A DNA stretch of 36,817 nucleotides from CAZLYK01 sp964563495 (GCA_964563495.1 CAZLYK010000046.1:1-36817), one strand, 5' to 3'. Numbered from the stretch's first letter, positions 1-8,383 are shown. Translations and numbers: made by a program. Notes: generated by a model not told the origin, from the letters alone.

Positions 1-103
1 ATCTTTCTCATTTCCAGACAGACCTATCAGCAGATTTTGAAATGGCATTATCATCATCTCCAGTCTAAATTTTTTTCAGCCGACTGCCCTTTTCACTCGA
101 ATG

Positions 104-200
104 AATAGACAGGATTGACAGGATTTCAACGGGATTAAACCGGATCAAAGACAAGGTAGAAAAACAGCTTGTTTAATCCTGTCGAAATCCTGTCTATTTT
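104..200. repeat. Long inverted repeat, family A, copy 1
   Basis: Imperfect inverted repeat of about 97 bp. It opens with AATAGACAGGATTGACAGG and closes with the complementary CCTGTCTATT. The middle carries the family's conserved spacer (ATCAAAGACAAGG then an AGAA-like stretch). It ends about 5 bp from the stop codon of the minus-strand SulP gene, so a transcript of that gene would run straight into the hairpin. Related copies lie near 2817, 14785, 19527, 29834, 32726, 34790 and 36763. Confidence 0.9.
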
Positions 201-204
201 CTTC

Positions 205-1584
205 TTAATCTCCAGTAGCCATTCTCGATTGGGCGGCGGTTTCCTCGACCGGGCGATCGAAGAAGCGATACAAGACCACGTAAATCACGATTGCCGAGAG
301 GACTCCAGTGAGAAAGTCCGTGACCACCACCATGATGGCCGTGTAGAACATGAGCCCGATATGGAATCTGTTATGTTCCAACACCTGTCGCACTTCAGAT
401 GGTTTGACCATGGCGGTCGAAACGTATAGCAGTATCCCGCCGATGCAGGCCATCGGGACATACTCCAGATAACTCGCCAAATAAGCCGCCAGGATCAGCT
501 TCAAGACGCACTTGAAAATGCCCGCGAGCGGCGAGACGGCGCCGACCTTGACGTTTGTCGCCGTCCGAGCCAGCGCTCCGGTGTGCGGGAAGCCGTTGAG
601 GAGCGGAATAATGATCTGAACCATGCCCTGCCCCCACAGTTCCTTGTTCGGGTTGTACGGAGTCCCCTGATTGTCGGCCAACCGGTCGGCCATGCGCGAG
701 CAGAGCAGGCTTTCGATGGCCGAGACGAAGACTATTGCCGCGACAAAGTAGGCCAGATCCCATAACATCTTCCCATCCATCGGAAACGACGCCGGTGTGG
801 TAAAGACCCAAAAATCTGTCGGTATTTTCCCATATTTGTCCTTGATCAGCGTCAGTCCCTTGTCCGCCCAAATGGTCGAAGACAGCGCCGTCGCCGTGCC
901 GAGCGCAATCAGCGGCGCCGGTATAAACGGCGAAATCTTGATCAAGGTTTTGGTTATCGCGAACGTGACCAGCCCGATGATGATGGCGTAGATGTTGATG
1001 CCGCCGATGTTTTCAGCGATTCCCTTAACCTTATCGGCAAAGCCGTATCCGAGCGAGGCTTTCAAACCGAGCACCTCGCCGAATTGAGAGAGCGCGATGA
1101 CAATCGCGATGCCGATCGTAAAACCGACGACGATCGAATGGGGCACGAGCGTCGCCAGCCTGCCCAGACGCGCCGCGCCCATCAACAACAAAACCAGACC
1201 GGCGATCATCGACGCCAGAACCAGAAAGCCGATATCGTATGCCGCCATGATGCCGGCTATCACGGGGATAAAGGCCGCTGTTGGTCCGTAAACCTGGTAT
1301 TTCGATCCGCCAAACAGGGCGCCGATCAACCCCGCTATCGCGCCGCCGACGATTCCCTGCTCCGGCCTCAGGCCCGAAGCCATGGCAAAGCCCATGGCCA
1401 TGGGGATGGCGATCATCGCGACGATCAAGCCGGCCGTGAAATCACGAACTATATTCAGCTTCCACGACCCTTTCGTCAGGTCATCGTAACGCCCATCGAT
1501 AGGGTTGAGGAAGTAAGCCAGCCTTTTCAGGAGAGGGGTGTCATCCCTGTCATTGACCTGCTGTCTAATAACCCGATTATCCAT
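205..1584 (-). CDS. SulP-family anion (bicarbonate/sulfate) transporter lacking a STAS domain
   Basis: A 459-residue polytopic membrane protein with the SulP signature near the N-terminus (DFTAGLIVAMIAIPMAMGF, about residues 49-67, followed by a GL.PEQGI segment) and hydrophobic helices up to about residue 440. Most SulP proteins run about 550 residues or more and end in a cytoplasmic STAS domain; this one stops about 15 residues after the last helix, right beside repeat copy 1. It lies 37 bp downstream of a beta-carbonic anhydrase on the same strand, a pairing that favours bicarbonate as substrate (inference). An AGAGGTG ribosome site precedes the ATG at 1584. Sulfate or another anion cannot be excluded. 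Confidence 0.9.
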   Translation of the reverse strand: MDNRVIRQQVNDRDDTPLLKRLAYFLNPIDGRYDDLTKGSWKLNIVRDFTAGLIVAMIAIPMAMGFAMASGLRPEQGIVGGAIAGLIGALFGGSKYQVYGPTAAFIPVIAGIMAAYDIGFLVLASMIAGLVLLLMGAARLGRLATLVPHSIVVGFTIGIAIVIALSQFGEVLGLKASLGYGFADKVKGIAENIGGINIYAIIIGLVTFAITKTLIKISPFIPAPLIALGTATALSSTIWADKGLTLIKDKYGKIPTDFWVFTTPASFPMDGKMLWDLAYFVAAIVFVSAIESLLCSRMADRLADNQGTPYNPNKELWGQGMVQIIIPLLNGFPHTGALARTATNVKVGAVSPLAGIFKCVLKLILAAYLASYLEYVPMACIGGILLYVSTAMVKPSEVRQVLEHNRFHIGLMFYTAIMVVVTDFLTGVLSAIVIYVVLYRFFDRPVEETAAQSRMATGD

Positions 1585-1621
1585 AATTTACACCTCTTTG
1601 TTTTTCCGAATTGTTGCTGCT

Positions 1622-2299
1622 CTATGCCTGTTTGATAATTCGTTCGGCCGACTGCCTGGAGGTCACGGCAGCGGCAGTTCGCTGAGGCGTGATTGGAACG
1701 AAGTGTGATGTATCGGCATCGAAAGCCAGAATATTTCCGCTTTCGATCTGATAGATCCATCCGTGCAGCAACAGCGAGCCCTTGGCCAGACTGGCGGCCA
1801 CCGACGGGTGGGTACGCAGGTTATCCATTTGAGTCAGCACGTTCTCTTTGATCGCCGCATTGAGCAGGTCCTGGCCTTCCAATTCGGGATAACACTCTTC
1901 CACCACCTGTCGCGTGGTCGATGCCTGCTCCAGCCACTCGGCGACCGACGGCATGCCGTCCAAAGAATCCATAGACATCAACCCCTTCATCGCCCCGCAA
2001 TGAGAGTGCCCCATGACGACAATGTGCGAGACATTGAGCGCTTTGATCGCATATTCGACCGTGGCGGCCTCGCCACCGCGGATGGCGCCGTAGGGGGGAA
2101 TGATGTTGCCGGCATTTCTCAAGATGAACAGCTCACCGGGTTGCGTTTGCAACACTAAATTCGGAGAGATGCGGGAATCAGAACAGGTAATCATCAAGGT
2201 ATCGGGCTCCTGTCCCTTCGAAAGATGTTCAAACAATTCCCGGTTGGAGTTGAAGTGATTACTCTGAAAATGATGAAGACCTCTTACCAGTTTTTCCAT
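1622..2299 (-). CDS. Beta-class carbonic anhydrase
   Basis: A 225-residue cytoplasmic enzyme that interconverts CO2 and bicarbonate. The zinc ligands of the beta class are visible: Cys39 in the CSDSR motif, with Asp41 and Arg43 forming the usual dyad, and His98 and Cys101 in GHSHCG. The length is normal for the family. A GGGAG ribosome site precedes the ATG at 2299. It is the first gene of a likely two-gene operon with the SulP transporter 37 bp downstream, so it probably balances CO2 and bicarbonate around transport. The family call is very secure; the physiological role is inferred from the pairing. Confidence 0.95.
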   Translation of the reverse strand: MEKLVRGLHHFQSNHFNSNRELFEHLSKGQEPDTLMITCSDSRISPNLVLQTQPGELFILRNAGNIIPPYGAIRGGEAATVEYAIKALNVSHIVVMGHSHCGAMKGLMSMDSLDGMPSVAEWLEQASTTRQVVEECYPELEGQDLLNAAIKENVLTQMDNLRTHPSVAASLAKGSLLLHGWIYQIESGNILAFDADTSHFVPITPQRTAAAVTSRQSAERIIKQA

Positions 2300-2478
2300 A
2301 ATTGATCTCCCTGGACAGGCGCGGGCCCCTGCCCGATCGGTAAAACGCCAATCGAGACAGAACCTGCGGTTAATTGCTGGATGTTTCCGCCGGACACCCT
2401 CTCACCGACGAATGCCTGACGGCAGACTTCATCGAAGGCCGAAACGGAGTGTCCTGAAATGATATGTTGGTTGAGAAT

Positions 2479-2799
2479 TTAAGCGGGTGGGGCGCGCAGC
2501 GGTGGAGAAGAGGAGAATAAAATGTCCGCCGGAATCAGTGGGCGGTCATTCGGAATGGATACTTTGTCGGTTTCCAGAGGCTCAACCTGTCGCCAGAGCG
2601 GATGGTGAGCCTGCTTTTGCCTTAATCTTCTAGACTCATACTTACGGTCGTAACATTCTTTTACTTTTAACGAGTCGGAGATTTCAGACTCTGATTCCTG
2701 CGCCAGTGAAATCACCCGGACAGGACCGGAGACACTGACCAAACAGGCGATAATCGCCAGGATCAGCGTCGGGAGCTTGGTTCTAAGGGTCCTGAACAT
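2479..2799 (-). CDS. Small exported or membrane-anchored protein, unknown function
   Basis: A 106-residue frame that I start at the ATG at 2799. Upstream in-frame codons run into repeat copy 2, while AGGA lies at a normal distance from this ATG. The N-terminus (MFRTLRTKLPTLILAIIACL) is a signal peptide or single helix. The rest is hydrophilic, charged around residues 35-65, and ends in a Ser/Pro-rich tail. I recognise no domain. It lies 179 bp upstream of the carbonic anhydrase on the same strand. It could be a spurious frame, but the ribosome site and the hydrophobic leader argue for a real gene. Confidence 0.5.
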   Translation of the reverse strand: MFRTLRTKLPTLILAIIACLVSVSGPVRVISLAQESESEISDSLKVKECYDRKYESRRLRQKQAHHPLWRQVEPLETDKVSIPNDRPLIPADILFSSSPPLRAPPA

Positions 2800-2816
2800 G
2801 GTTTTTACAGTTCCTG

Positions 2817-2885
2817 AATAGACAGGATAAACAAGATTTTTGCCGGATGGAGTAAGACCATATCCGGACAAATCCCGTCAATCCT
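2817..2885. repeat. Family A repeat, decayed copy 2
   Basis: The left arm (AATAGACAGGATAAACA) is clear. The right part is degraded, with only scattered matches (ATCCCGTCAATCCTG), and the conserved spacer is lost. It lies between dodecin and the small exported protein, just upstream of the latter's ribosome site. Confidence 0.6.
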
Positions 2886-2991
2886 GAGATTCATACCACG
2901 ATGAAAAACCCCACGTCAAGTGGGTGAGCGCACTCGCAGGAGTTCCCGGCCGAAGAGCGGTTGTTGGCGTCTTCCCTGAAATCTTTTCGGA

Positions 2992-3195
2992 TCAGTCGGT
3001 TAGGACGAAGGTGACTTTGAGGGTGACGCGGTATTCGACGACTTTTCCCTTCTCCACCACGACCTTCTGATCTTTGACCCATGCGCTCTTGACGTTCTTG
3101 AGCGTCTTGTTGGCCCGCGCAATCCCCTCGTTGATGGCGTCCTCAAAATTCTTCGGCGACGAAGAGATGATCTCGGTTACTTTTGCGACAGACAT
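2992..3195 (-). CDS. Dodecin (flavin-binding dodecamer subunit)
   Basis: A 67-residue protein with the full dodecin pattern: a first strand (VAKVTEIISSSPKNFEDAI), one helix (INEGIARANKTLKNV) and two further strands with the GKVVEYRVTLKVTFVL motif. Dodecins form hollow dodecamers that bind flavins or their breakdown products and are thought to buffer free flavin. An AGGAGGAAGTC sequence directly before the ATG at 3195 is one of the strongest ribosome sites in the window. The length matches the family. It probably has its own promoter, because the gene upstream is on the other strand. Confidence 0.93.
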   Translation of the reverse strand: MSVAKVTEIISSSPKNFEDAINEGIARANKTLKNVKSAWVKDQKVVVEKGKVVEYRVTLKVTFVLTD

Positions 3196-3311
3196 GACTT
3201 CCTCCTGATTTTAAGATTTGGCGGTTGACTGTTTTCCTAACCCTGGTCCGCAGCCATTATCTTAGCAGAATTAGCTCCCGACCGGAACGCCTGCCGATTC
3301 TGCCGGCTCTC

Positions 3312-3339
3312 TTGAAAAACCCTTTCATGAGAGTATAGT
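3312..3339 (+). promoter_or_regulatory. Sigma70-type promoter for the membrane protein at 3410
   Basis: TTGAAA at 3312-3317 and TATAGT at 3334-3339, 16 bp apart. Transcription would begin near 3346, which rules out the more upstream in-frame start at 3344 and supports 3410. The leader contains a 14-bp palindrome around GCGGATCCGC (3379-3392). Confidence 0.6.
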
Positions 3340-3409
3340 TCCCGTGCAAGTAGTTCTCAGCACGGATAACAGTGGGAGTTGCGGATCCGCAATTTGTAAA
3401 GGAGTGCAA

Positions 3410-3832
3410 ATGAACTATTCACGTCTCGCGCTGGCGGCGCTTGGTGGCACGGTCGCGTCTTTTGCCTTTGGTTTCTTAGTGTTTTGGCTGGTGCCGGCTC
3501 TGATCAATGAAGCCCACAAGTACCCGGCCGTATTCCGACCTCGGGAAGAAATGATGTCTGTGATGCCAATTGGAATCGTCGCAACTTTCATAGCGATCCT
3601 GGTTGTCGCCATAATTTTCGCAATGATACATCAGGGCGGATCGGGCGCTACGGAAGGTGCGCGCTTAGGCGTTCTCATCGGCATTTTCGCGGTTTGCAAT
3701 GTGCTGCACAACTACATGAACCTGAACATCGGGCTGAAACTCGCTCTGGGACAGGCTGCAGCTTACTTCGTCCAGTGGACTATCATCGGCATAGTCATCG
3801 GTCTTATTTACAAACCCCTTGCTACACCATAA
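3410..3832 (+). CDS. Four-helix integral membrane protein, unknown function
   Basis: A 140-residue protein with four predicted membrane helices, at about residues 5-27, 48-70, 83-104 and 112-134. The first loop carries a KYPAVFR motif and a run of acidic and basic residues. The ATG at 3410 is chosen because AAAGGAG lies 7 nt upstream; the longer frame from 3344 would begin before the likely transcription start. I do not recognise a named family and no catalytic residues stand out. It is monocistronic by spacing: the next gene starts 86 bp later with its own ribosome site. Confidence 0.8.
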   Translation: MNYSRLALAALGGTVASFAFGFLVFWLVPALINEAHKYPAVFRPREEMMSVMPIGIVATFIAILVVAIIFAMIHQGGSGATEGARLGVLIGIFAVCNVLHNYMNLNIGLKLALGQAAAYFVQWTIIGIVIGLIYKPLATP

Positions 3833-3917
3833 CGATTCCCGTCATTAATCAGACATCCACCTATTTGTCTAGTTACGCCGCACAAGGTCGAGCGCCCGGC
3901 AAGCGAGGAAGAGGTCC

Positions 3918-5025
3918 GTGAAACACACGCGCATCATCGTCACCCACTACGGCGGGCCCGATGCAATTCGGGTGGTTGAAGAAGAGTGCCCCGAGCCGGA
4001 GGATGGTGAAGTGCGGGTGAGAGTGCTGGCCGCAGGCGTCTCCTTGCCCGACATATTGGCGCGCGAGGGCGTTCATCCCGAAACGCCCCCGGTGCCCTTC
4101 ACGCCGGGGTGGGACCTGGTTGGCGTGGTGGACCGGCTCGGCGACGGCGTCTCTGGAATCGAACGAGGCCAGATAGTTGCCGCGCTGCCGATCCACGGTG
4201 CTTACGCGGAGTTCGTCTGCCTGCCGCAACGTGAACTGGTTCCGGTGCCATCCGGGTTGGACGCCGCCGAGGCTGTCAGTCTAGTGCTCAACTACATAAC
4301 GGCGTACCAGATGCTGCATCGTTCCGCTAAGGTCAGAGCGGGCCAGCGCGTGTTGATTCATGGCGCGGCAGGCGGGGTCGGCACGGCACTCTTGCAGCTG
4401 GGGCGCCTCGCTGGGCTGGAGATGTACGGTACCTGTTCATCGCGAAGTGCGCCGGCCGTTTCCGACCTGGGCGGTATCCCAATTGATTACCAGCATCAGG
4501 ACTTCGTGAAAGAAATTTACCGCCTCACGAGCGAGGGGGTGGACGTCGTCTTTGACCCCATCGGTGGTACCCACCTCTGGCATTCCCGCCAAGCTCTCCG
4601 TCCTGGCGGGAGGGTGGTGGGCTATGGCCTTAGTTCCTCGCTACGTGGGGAGGGATTGGCTTCAGGTCGTCCAGGTCGTCGTCAACGCTTTCGTGGAACC
4701 GCCATCTTCGGGTTGTACATCGTCGGCGGCTGGCTTCTCCCAAGCCGGAAACGGGTGGTCCCCTACAGCATCCAGACGCTCAAACGGCTGAAACCAGAAT
4801 TCTTTCGACAGGATTTGGTCGCCCTGTTTGACCTTCTTCAACATAAAAAGATCAAGCCGCTCATCGCGCAGCGATTTCCTCTTGCCGAGGCAAGACACGC
4901 GCAGGAGTTGCTCGGGAAGGGAGGCGTGACAGGCAAGATCGTGCTCATGCCCAACGGGTCATCGCTTGAGTCAGGAGCGGCACATCAGAACCGCGCGGAT
5001 GTGCCGCGTGAGGAAAGGAAGTGGT

Positions 5026-5033
<8 letters not shown>
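3918..5033 (+). CDS. Medium-chain NAD(P)H dehydrogenase, quinone-oxidoreductase type
   Basis: A 371-residue zinc-independent MDR-family oxidoreductase. The GroES-like N-terminal half (residues 1-120) includes the GVSLPDILAREG and PGWDLVGVV segments. The Rossmann half has the nucleotide-binding motif AAGGVGTALLQLG near residues 149-161. Structural zinc cysteines are absent, which points to the quinone oxidoreductase/enone reductase branch. The start is a GTG at 3918 with AGGAAGAGG upstream. The last 25 or so residues are a charged tail that overlaps the next gene by 8 bp, suggesting translational coupling. The substrate is unknown, most likely a quinone or activated enone. Confidence 0.88.
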
Positions 5034-5556
<523 letters not shown>

Positions 5557-5668
5557 TCTCGCGACTCGCCGGATAGAAATCGCCGCTGAAGTCTGGTCTT
5601 GGGTTGGGCCCAAAGCGACGGGAACGGCCCGCTTTGGTGGCGAACCCCGATTTCCATATTGCGCTCAA

Positions 5669-5697
5669 TTGACAGTCTTTCCCTATGCTCTTATACT
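5669..5697 (+). promoter_or_regulatory. Consensus sigma70 promoter of the toxin-antitoxin operon
   Basis: A perfect TTGACA at 5669-5674 and TATACT at 5692-5697, separated by exactly 17 bp. It faces the antitoxin gene. The predicted start site falls inside the palindrome at 5702-5723. Confidence 0.8.
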
Positions 5698-5701
5698 TTA
5701 G

Positions 5702-5723
5702 CTGAACTAATTAATTAGTTCAG
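5702..5723. promoter_or_regulatory. Palindromic operator over the toxin-antitoxin transcription start
   Basis: A perfect 22-bp palindrome with arms CTGAACTAATT and its complement, lying 4 bp after the -10 box. Phd/YefM antitoxins typically repress their own operon by binding palindromes at the promoter, so this is the expected binding site. The position is seen directly; the binding is inferred. Confidence 0.7.
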
Positions 5724-5770
5724 ACTTACCAGCAAGGAGGGTCAAGACCATTAAAAAGCTAAGTAAACGT

Positions 5771-6055
5771 ATGACCAAAGTTGTTTCTGCCTTAACTGCC
5801 CGGACGCAGTTCGGCCAGATTATGCGCAAAGCCAATAAAGACAGCACCCGCTTTATCGTGGACCGCCGGGGCGAACCGATTGTCGTGATTATGGGCATTC
5901 AGGACTTCGTCAATACAATCGCTCCGGAGCCAGAGGTCCTCACGCTCATTGGCCAGGCTTCCAAGCGAAAGGGCACGAATAAATTAACCATGCGCAAGAT
6001 TGACACCGAAGTAAGGGCTGTCAGACGCGCCAAGCGCACTCCCAATGCCGCTTAA
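5771..6055 (+). CDS. Type II antitoxin, Phd/YefM family
   Basis: A 94-residue protein with a Phd/YefM-like DNA-binding N-terminal half (ALTARTQFGQIMRKA, then RFIVDRRGEPIVVIMG, about residues 7-45) and a basic C-terminal tail expected to wrap the toxin. It overlaps the PIN gene by 11 bp. The start needs attention: the ATG at 5771 has no ribosome site, whereas AAGGAGG at 5734-5740 is placed 9 nt before an in-frame ATT at 5750, which would add seven residues (ATT AAA AAG CTA AGT AAA CGT). Expression is probably autorepressed through the palindrome at 5702. The family call is firm and the start uncertain. Confidence 0.85.
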   Translation: MTKVVSALTARTQFGQIMRKANKDSTRFIVDRRGEPIVVIMGIQDFVNTIAPEPEVLTLIGQASKRKGTNKLTMRKIDTEVRAVRRAKRTPNAA

Positions 6056-6464
6056 GCTCGTTTTGGACACTAATCTAGTGGTTTCCGCCTTCCTCAATCC
6101 AGACGGCCTTGAACGTCTGGTTTTAAACCTGTCTCTCTCAGACCAAGCAGATTTGTTCATCACCCCAGAGATCTTTGCTGAATACGAAGAAGCCCTGTCT
6201 CGGAAGAAATTCGGCATTGAGGCCAAACTCCTCAAAGCAGCGCTGAAACTTATCCAAGACAAAGCGACTCTAGTGGAGCCGGGCCTTACTTTATCCGCTT
6301 CTCCCGATCCGGATGACAACAAATTTCTGGAATACGCAGAGGCGGGCTCCGCAGACTATCTGGTAACCGGCAACAAACGCCACTTCCCTACTAAATGGAA
6401 AACCACCAATGTGGTCAACGCTCGTGAACTCATAGAAATTATCACACCGGATTTGCAACCCTAA
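6045..6464 (+). CDS. PIN-domain toxin (putative endoribonuclease)
   Basis: A 139-residue PIN-domain protein. The acidic residues expected to bind Mg2+ are present: Asp8 in VLDTN, Glu46 in IFAEYEEAL, Asp91 in DPDDNKFLE and Asp104 in ADYLVTGN. It most resembles the COG1569-type PIN group usually paired with Phd-like antitoxins. The start overlaps the antitoxin end by 11 bp, so translation is likely coupled. Toxins of this fold cleave RNA, often tRNA or rRNA; the target here is unknown. All catalytic positions look intact, so the pair is probably functional. Confidence 0.87.
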   Translation: MPLKLVLDTNLVVSAFLNPDGLERLVLNLSLSDQADLFITPEIFAEYEEALSRKKFGIEAKLLKAALKLIQDKATLVEPGLTLSASPDPDDNKFLEYAEAGSADYLVTGNKRHFPTKWKTTNVVNARELIEIITPDLQP

Positions 6465-6499
6465 AGTAGCTGTCCAGACGTTTAAAAATGTAAAAGCCC

Positions 6500-6649
6500 C
6501 TACATTTCGGTCGGCCTCGCAAGCTTAATTCGGAGCAGGAACAACTTGCCCGGAGGCTCATCGGTGAAGGAAGGCCGGTCAGTGAGGTTGCCAAAACATT
6601 CAATGTTCATGCCGCGCCGATCTACCGTCTGTCAGTGGTCCCGGCTTAA
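6500..6649 (+). pseudogene. C-terminal remnant of a serine recombinase (resolvase/invertase)
   Basis: Reading the frame that ends at the TAA at 6647-6649 gives GRPRKLNSEQEQLARRLIGE followed by RPVSEVAKTFNVHAAPIYRL. This is the linker and helix-turn-helix domain at the C-terminus of Hin/resolvase-type serine recombinases. There is no catalytic domain upstream, since the PIN gene ends at 6464. The fragment therefore marks an old mobile element. The family identification rests on the GRPRKL linker and the EVAKTFNVH..TIYRL-type helix-turn-helix. Confidence 0.7.
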
Positions 6650-6879
6650 GCGAGTTTTCTGTGTTCCGTTGATCCCCAATACCGCACACCTGCTGCAGCC
6701 GATCATCCGTTGGCGCGTCGGGCGGCTGAGCTTTTCGTTATACGGCGATCGGCTTGTATAACAACCAAATTTGGCTCTTAATGTGGCCAATGACCTTATA
6801 TAGCGCTGATATCGACGTGATATGCGGCGCGTGGCCGTAGAATACATAGTTCGGCGGCTTAGAACTATGGGAGGCAAAG
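6650..6879. other. Gene-free stretch after the recombinase remnant
   Basis: No coding frame is convincing. There is an inverted pair GTTATAC (6737-6743) and GTATAAC (6756-6762) with a 12-bp spacer, followed by a 10-bp palindrome CCAAATTTGG (6765-6774). These could be a relic recombination site, but nothing proves it. GGGAGG just before 6880 is the ribosome site of the next gene. Confidence 0.4.
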
Positions 6880-7833
6880 ATGGCAAAATGGAGAGTCCTG
6901 TTCTTTCTTGTAAGTCTCGTGGCGTGGGCCACTAGAGTTGACACACCGGTTTTTGCTCAGACACAGTCAACCGATAAAAAGGCGCAAGATATGGCCGGCA
7001 TCGAGAAGTTCCACCGGCAGGACATCGCCGCTACTCTGTCGCGAGATCCTGTTGCCCTGACGGATTTGTGGACCGATGACGCGGTGCGCCTCAGATCGGG
7101 CCAGCCGCCTGAGCTTGGCAAGAAAGCGATTCAAGAGAGCAACCAACGCTGGGCCGCTGTGCCAGGCATCAAGGTGGTGAGCTACGTTCCAGAAACCAAG
7201 GACATGACGATACTCGACGGCTGGGCAGTCGAGTGGGGCTACATCACTGGTTCGTATGTTGAGACGCCGGGTGGTGAGGCGAAGCAAATTCGTGGAACGC
7301 GGCTGATGGTCCTGAAGAAGATGCCGGACGGGAGCTGGAAATGCTTCCGCGGAATGGGGGGGCCGACGTTCACAGCGCCGTTGGCAGGGCGAGTGGTTCA
7401 GGTGCCGGCCGCGTCGGCGGCAAAAAACAGAGCGGACCGCGCTGCAGACGTCGCCGGCATCCAGAAGCTACGCCAGCAGGACATCGACGCCTCGCTTTCG
7501 ATGGATCCTGTTGCATTGACGGAATTGTGGACCGATGACGCTGTGCGCATCGGCCCAGTCCCGCCAGCAGAAGTTGGCAAGCAAGCTATCCGTGAGAGCT
7601 ACGAACGCCTGACCACTAACAAAGAGCTCAAGGTGTTGAGCTACGTCCCGGAACACAAGGAAATGATTTTTCTGGATGGTGGCTGGGAAGTCGAGTGGCG
7701 TCCGTACACCATCTCGTTCGTCACATCGCCGGGTGGTCCGCCAGTGCACCTTCGTGGCATGGCGCTCGGGGTGCACAAGAAGCTGCCGGACGGCACTTGG
7801 AAAGCCTTCCGCGGGGCGGGGATCTTCGACTGA
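6880..7833 (+). CDS. Exported protein with two tandem SnoaL/DUF4440-like domains
   Basis: A 317-residue protein. Residues 1-26 are a signal peptide (cleavage likely after VFA). Two homologous units follow, about residues 38-165 and 190-317. Each begins AGI.K...QDI.A.LS.DPVAL, contains LWTDDAVR, and closes KK.PDG.WK.FRG.G. This fits the NTF2-like SnoaL/DUF4440 fold, in which each unit forms a small cone with a pocket. Fusing two copies in one chain mimics the usual dimer. GGGAGG precedes the ATG. No catalytic activity can be assigned; ligand binding or degradation of a small molecule outside the cytoplasm is plausible. Confidence 0.82.
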   Translation: MAKWRVLFFLVSLVAWATRVDTPVFAQTQSTDKKAQDMAGIEKFHRQDIAATLSRDPVALTDLWTDDAVRLRSGQPPELGKKAIQESNQRWAAVPGIKVVSYVPETKDMTILDGWAVEWGYITGSYVETPGGEAKQIRGTRLMVLKKMPDGSWKCFRGMGGPTFTAPLAGRVVQVPAASAAKNRADRAADVAGIQKLRQQDIDASLSMDPVALTELWTDDAVRIGPVPPAEVGKQAIRESYERLTTNKELKVLSYVPEHKEMIFLDGGWEVEWRPYTISFVTSPGGPPVHLRGMALGVHKKLPDGTWKAFRGAGIFD

Positions 7834-7845
7834 GTGAGTTGCAAG

Positions 7846-8383
7846 ACAGGTGGAGTTGAAGGCTACCGACTGCTCTTGCAAGGACTGGTTTTTCCCGCGC
7901 CCGTTCCGATCTTTGCGGCCTGGCGTTCGAATAATGAATACGGGGCCAACATTACGATCGAGGCCTTGCTCGCCGGTCAGCTCAAAGTAACTGACGTGCT
8001 GCTCCCGAGATGAGACCTTTGGCGGCGGCCTCTTCCCGTACCTCTACGAGGAGGCTGGCGGATGGGTCTTAACCTCAAAGCAATTGCCGGAAGAACGACG
8101 CTCTTGGAAAAATGATCTGTTCGACTATCGCAAGCAGACCATCGAGCTGCTCTTCCAGCGCCTCATTCAATCAGCCGAGCTGAAGGAATGTAAGGTCAAA
8201 GGCGAAGGCCCCAATGGCGCTTTCGTGCTGGCTCACGTTTGGGTTTACCAGGTTTGTTTTCTCATCGACTTTTGAGAAGGCAAACCCATCGCTTGTATCA
8301 AAGATCACCTTGATTGCGCCCGTTGGCGTATACCAAGTGGTTGATTGTATTCAACTTTAATTTGCACTTTAATTTGCATGTAA
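7846..8383 (+). pseudogene. Degenerate transposase
   Basis: A broken coding stretch read in two frames. The first (7846 to about 8010) gives GLVFPAPVPIFAAWRSNNEY and NITIEALLAGQLKVTDVLL and ends at a TGA. The second (8009 onward) gives DETFGGGLFPYLYEEAGGWV, then RKQTIELLFQRLIQSAELKE, NGAFVLAHVWVYQVCFL and IKDHLDCARWRIPSG, interrupted by stops at 8273-8275 and 8342-8344. A frameshift near 8010 joins them. The text resembles a DDE-type transposase core and C-terminal part, but I cannot name the IS family. The decay and its position directly before an intact IS110-type gene suggest serial insertion. Confidence 0.55.
8341..8367 (+). repeat. 27-bp sequence shared with 22062-22088
   Basis: This stretch and the one at 22062-22088 agree at 23 of 27 positions, including the last 14 (ACTTTAATTTGCAC). 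Here it coincides with the 3' end of the broken transposase, and its tail is immediately repeated (CTTTAATTTGCA, 8367-8378). It may be an IS end. Confidence 0.5.

Noticed and set aside
6477..6512. AATGTA ... TACATT hairpin as a terminator of the toxin-antitoxin operon
   Set aside because: The stem is only 6 bp, AT-rich, and has no T-run.
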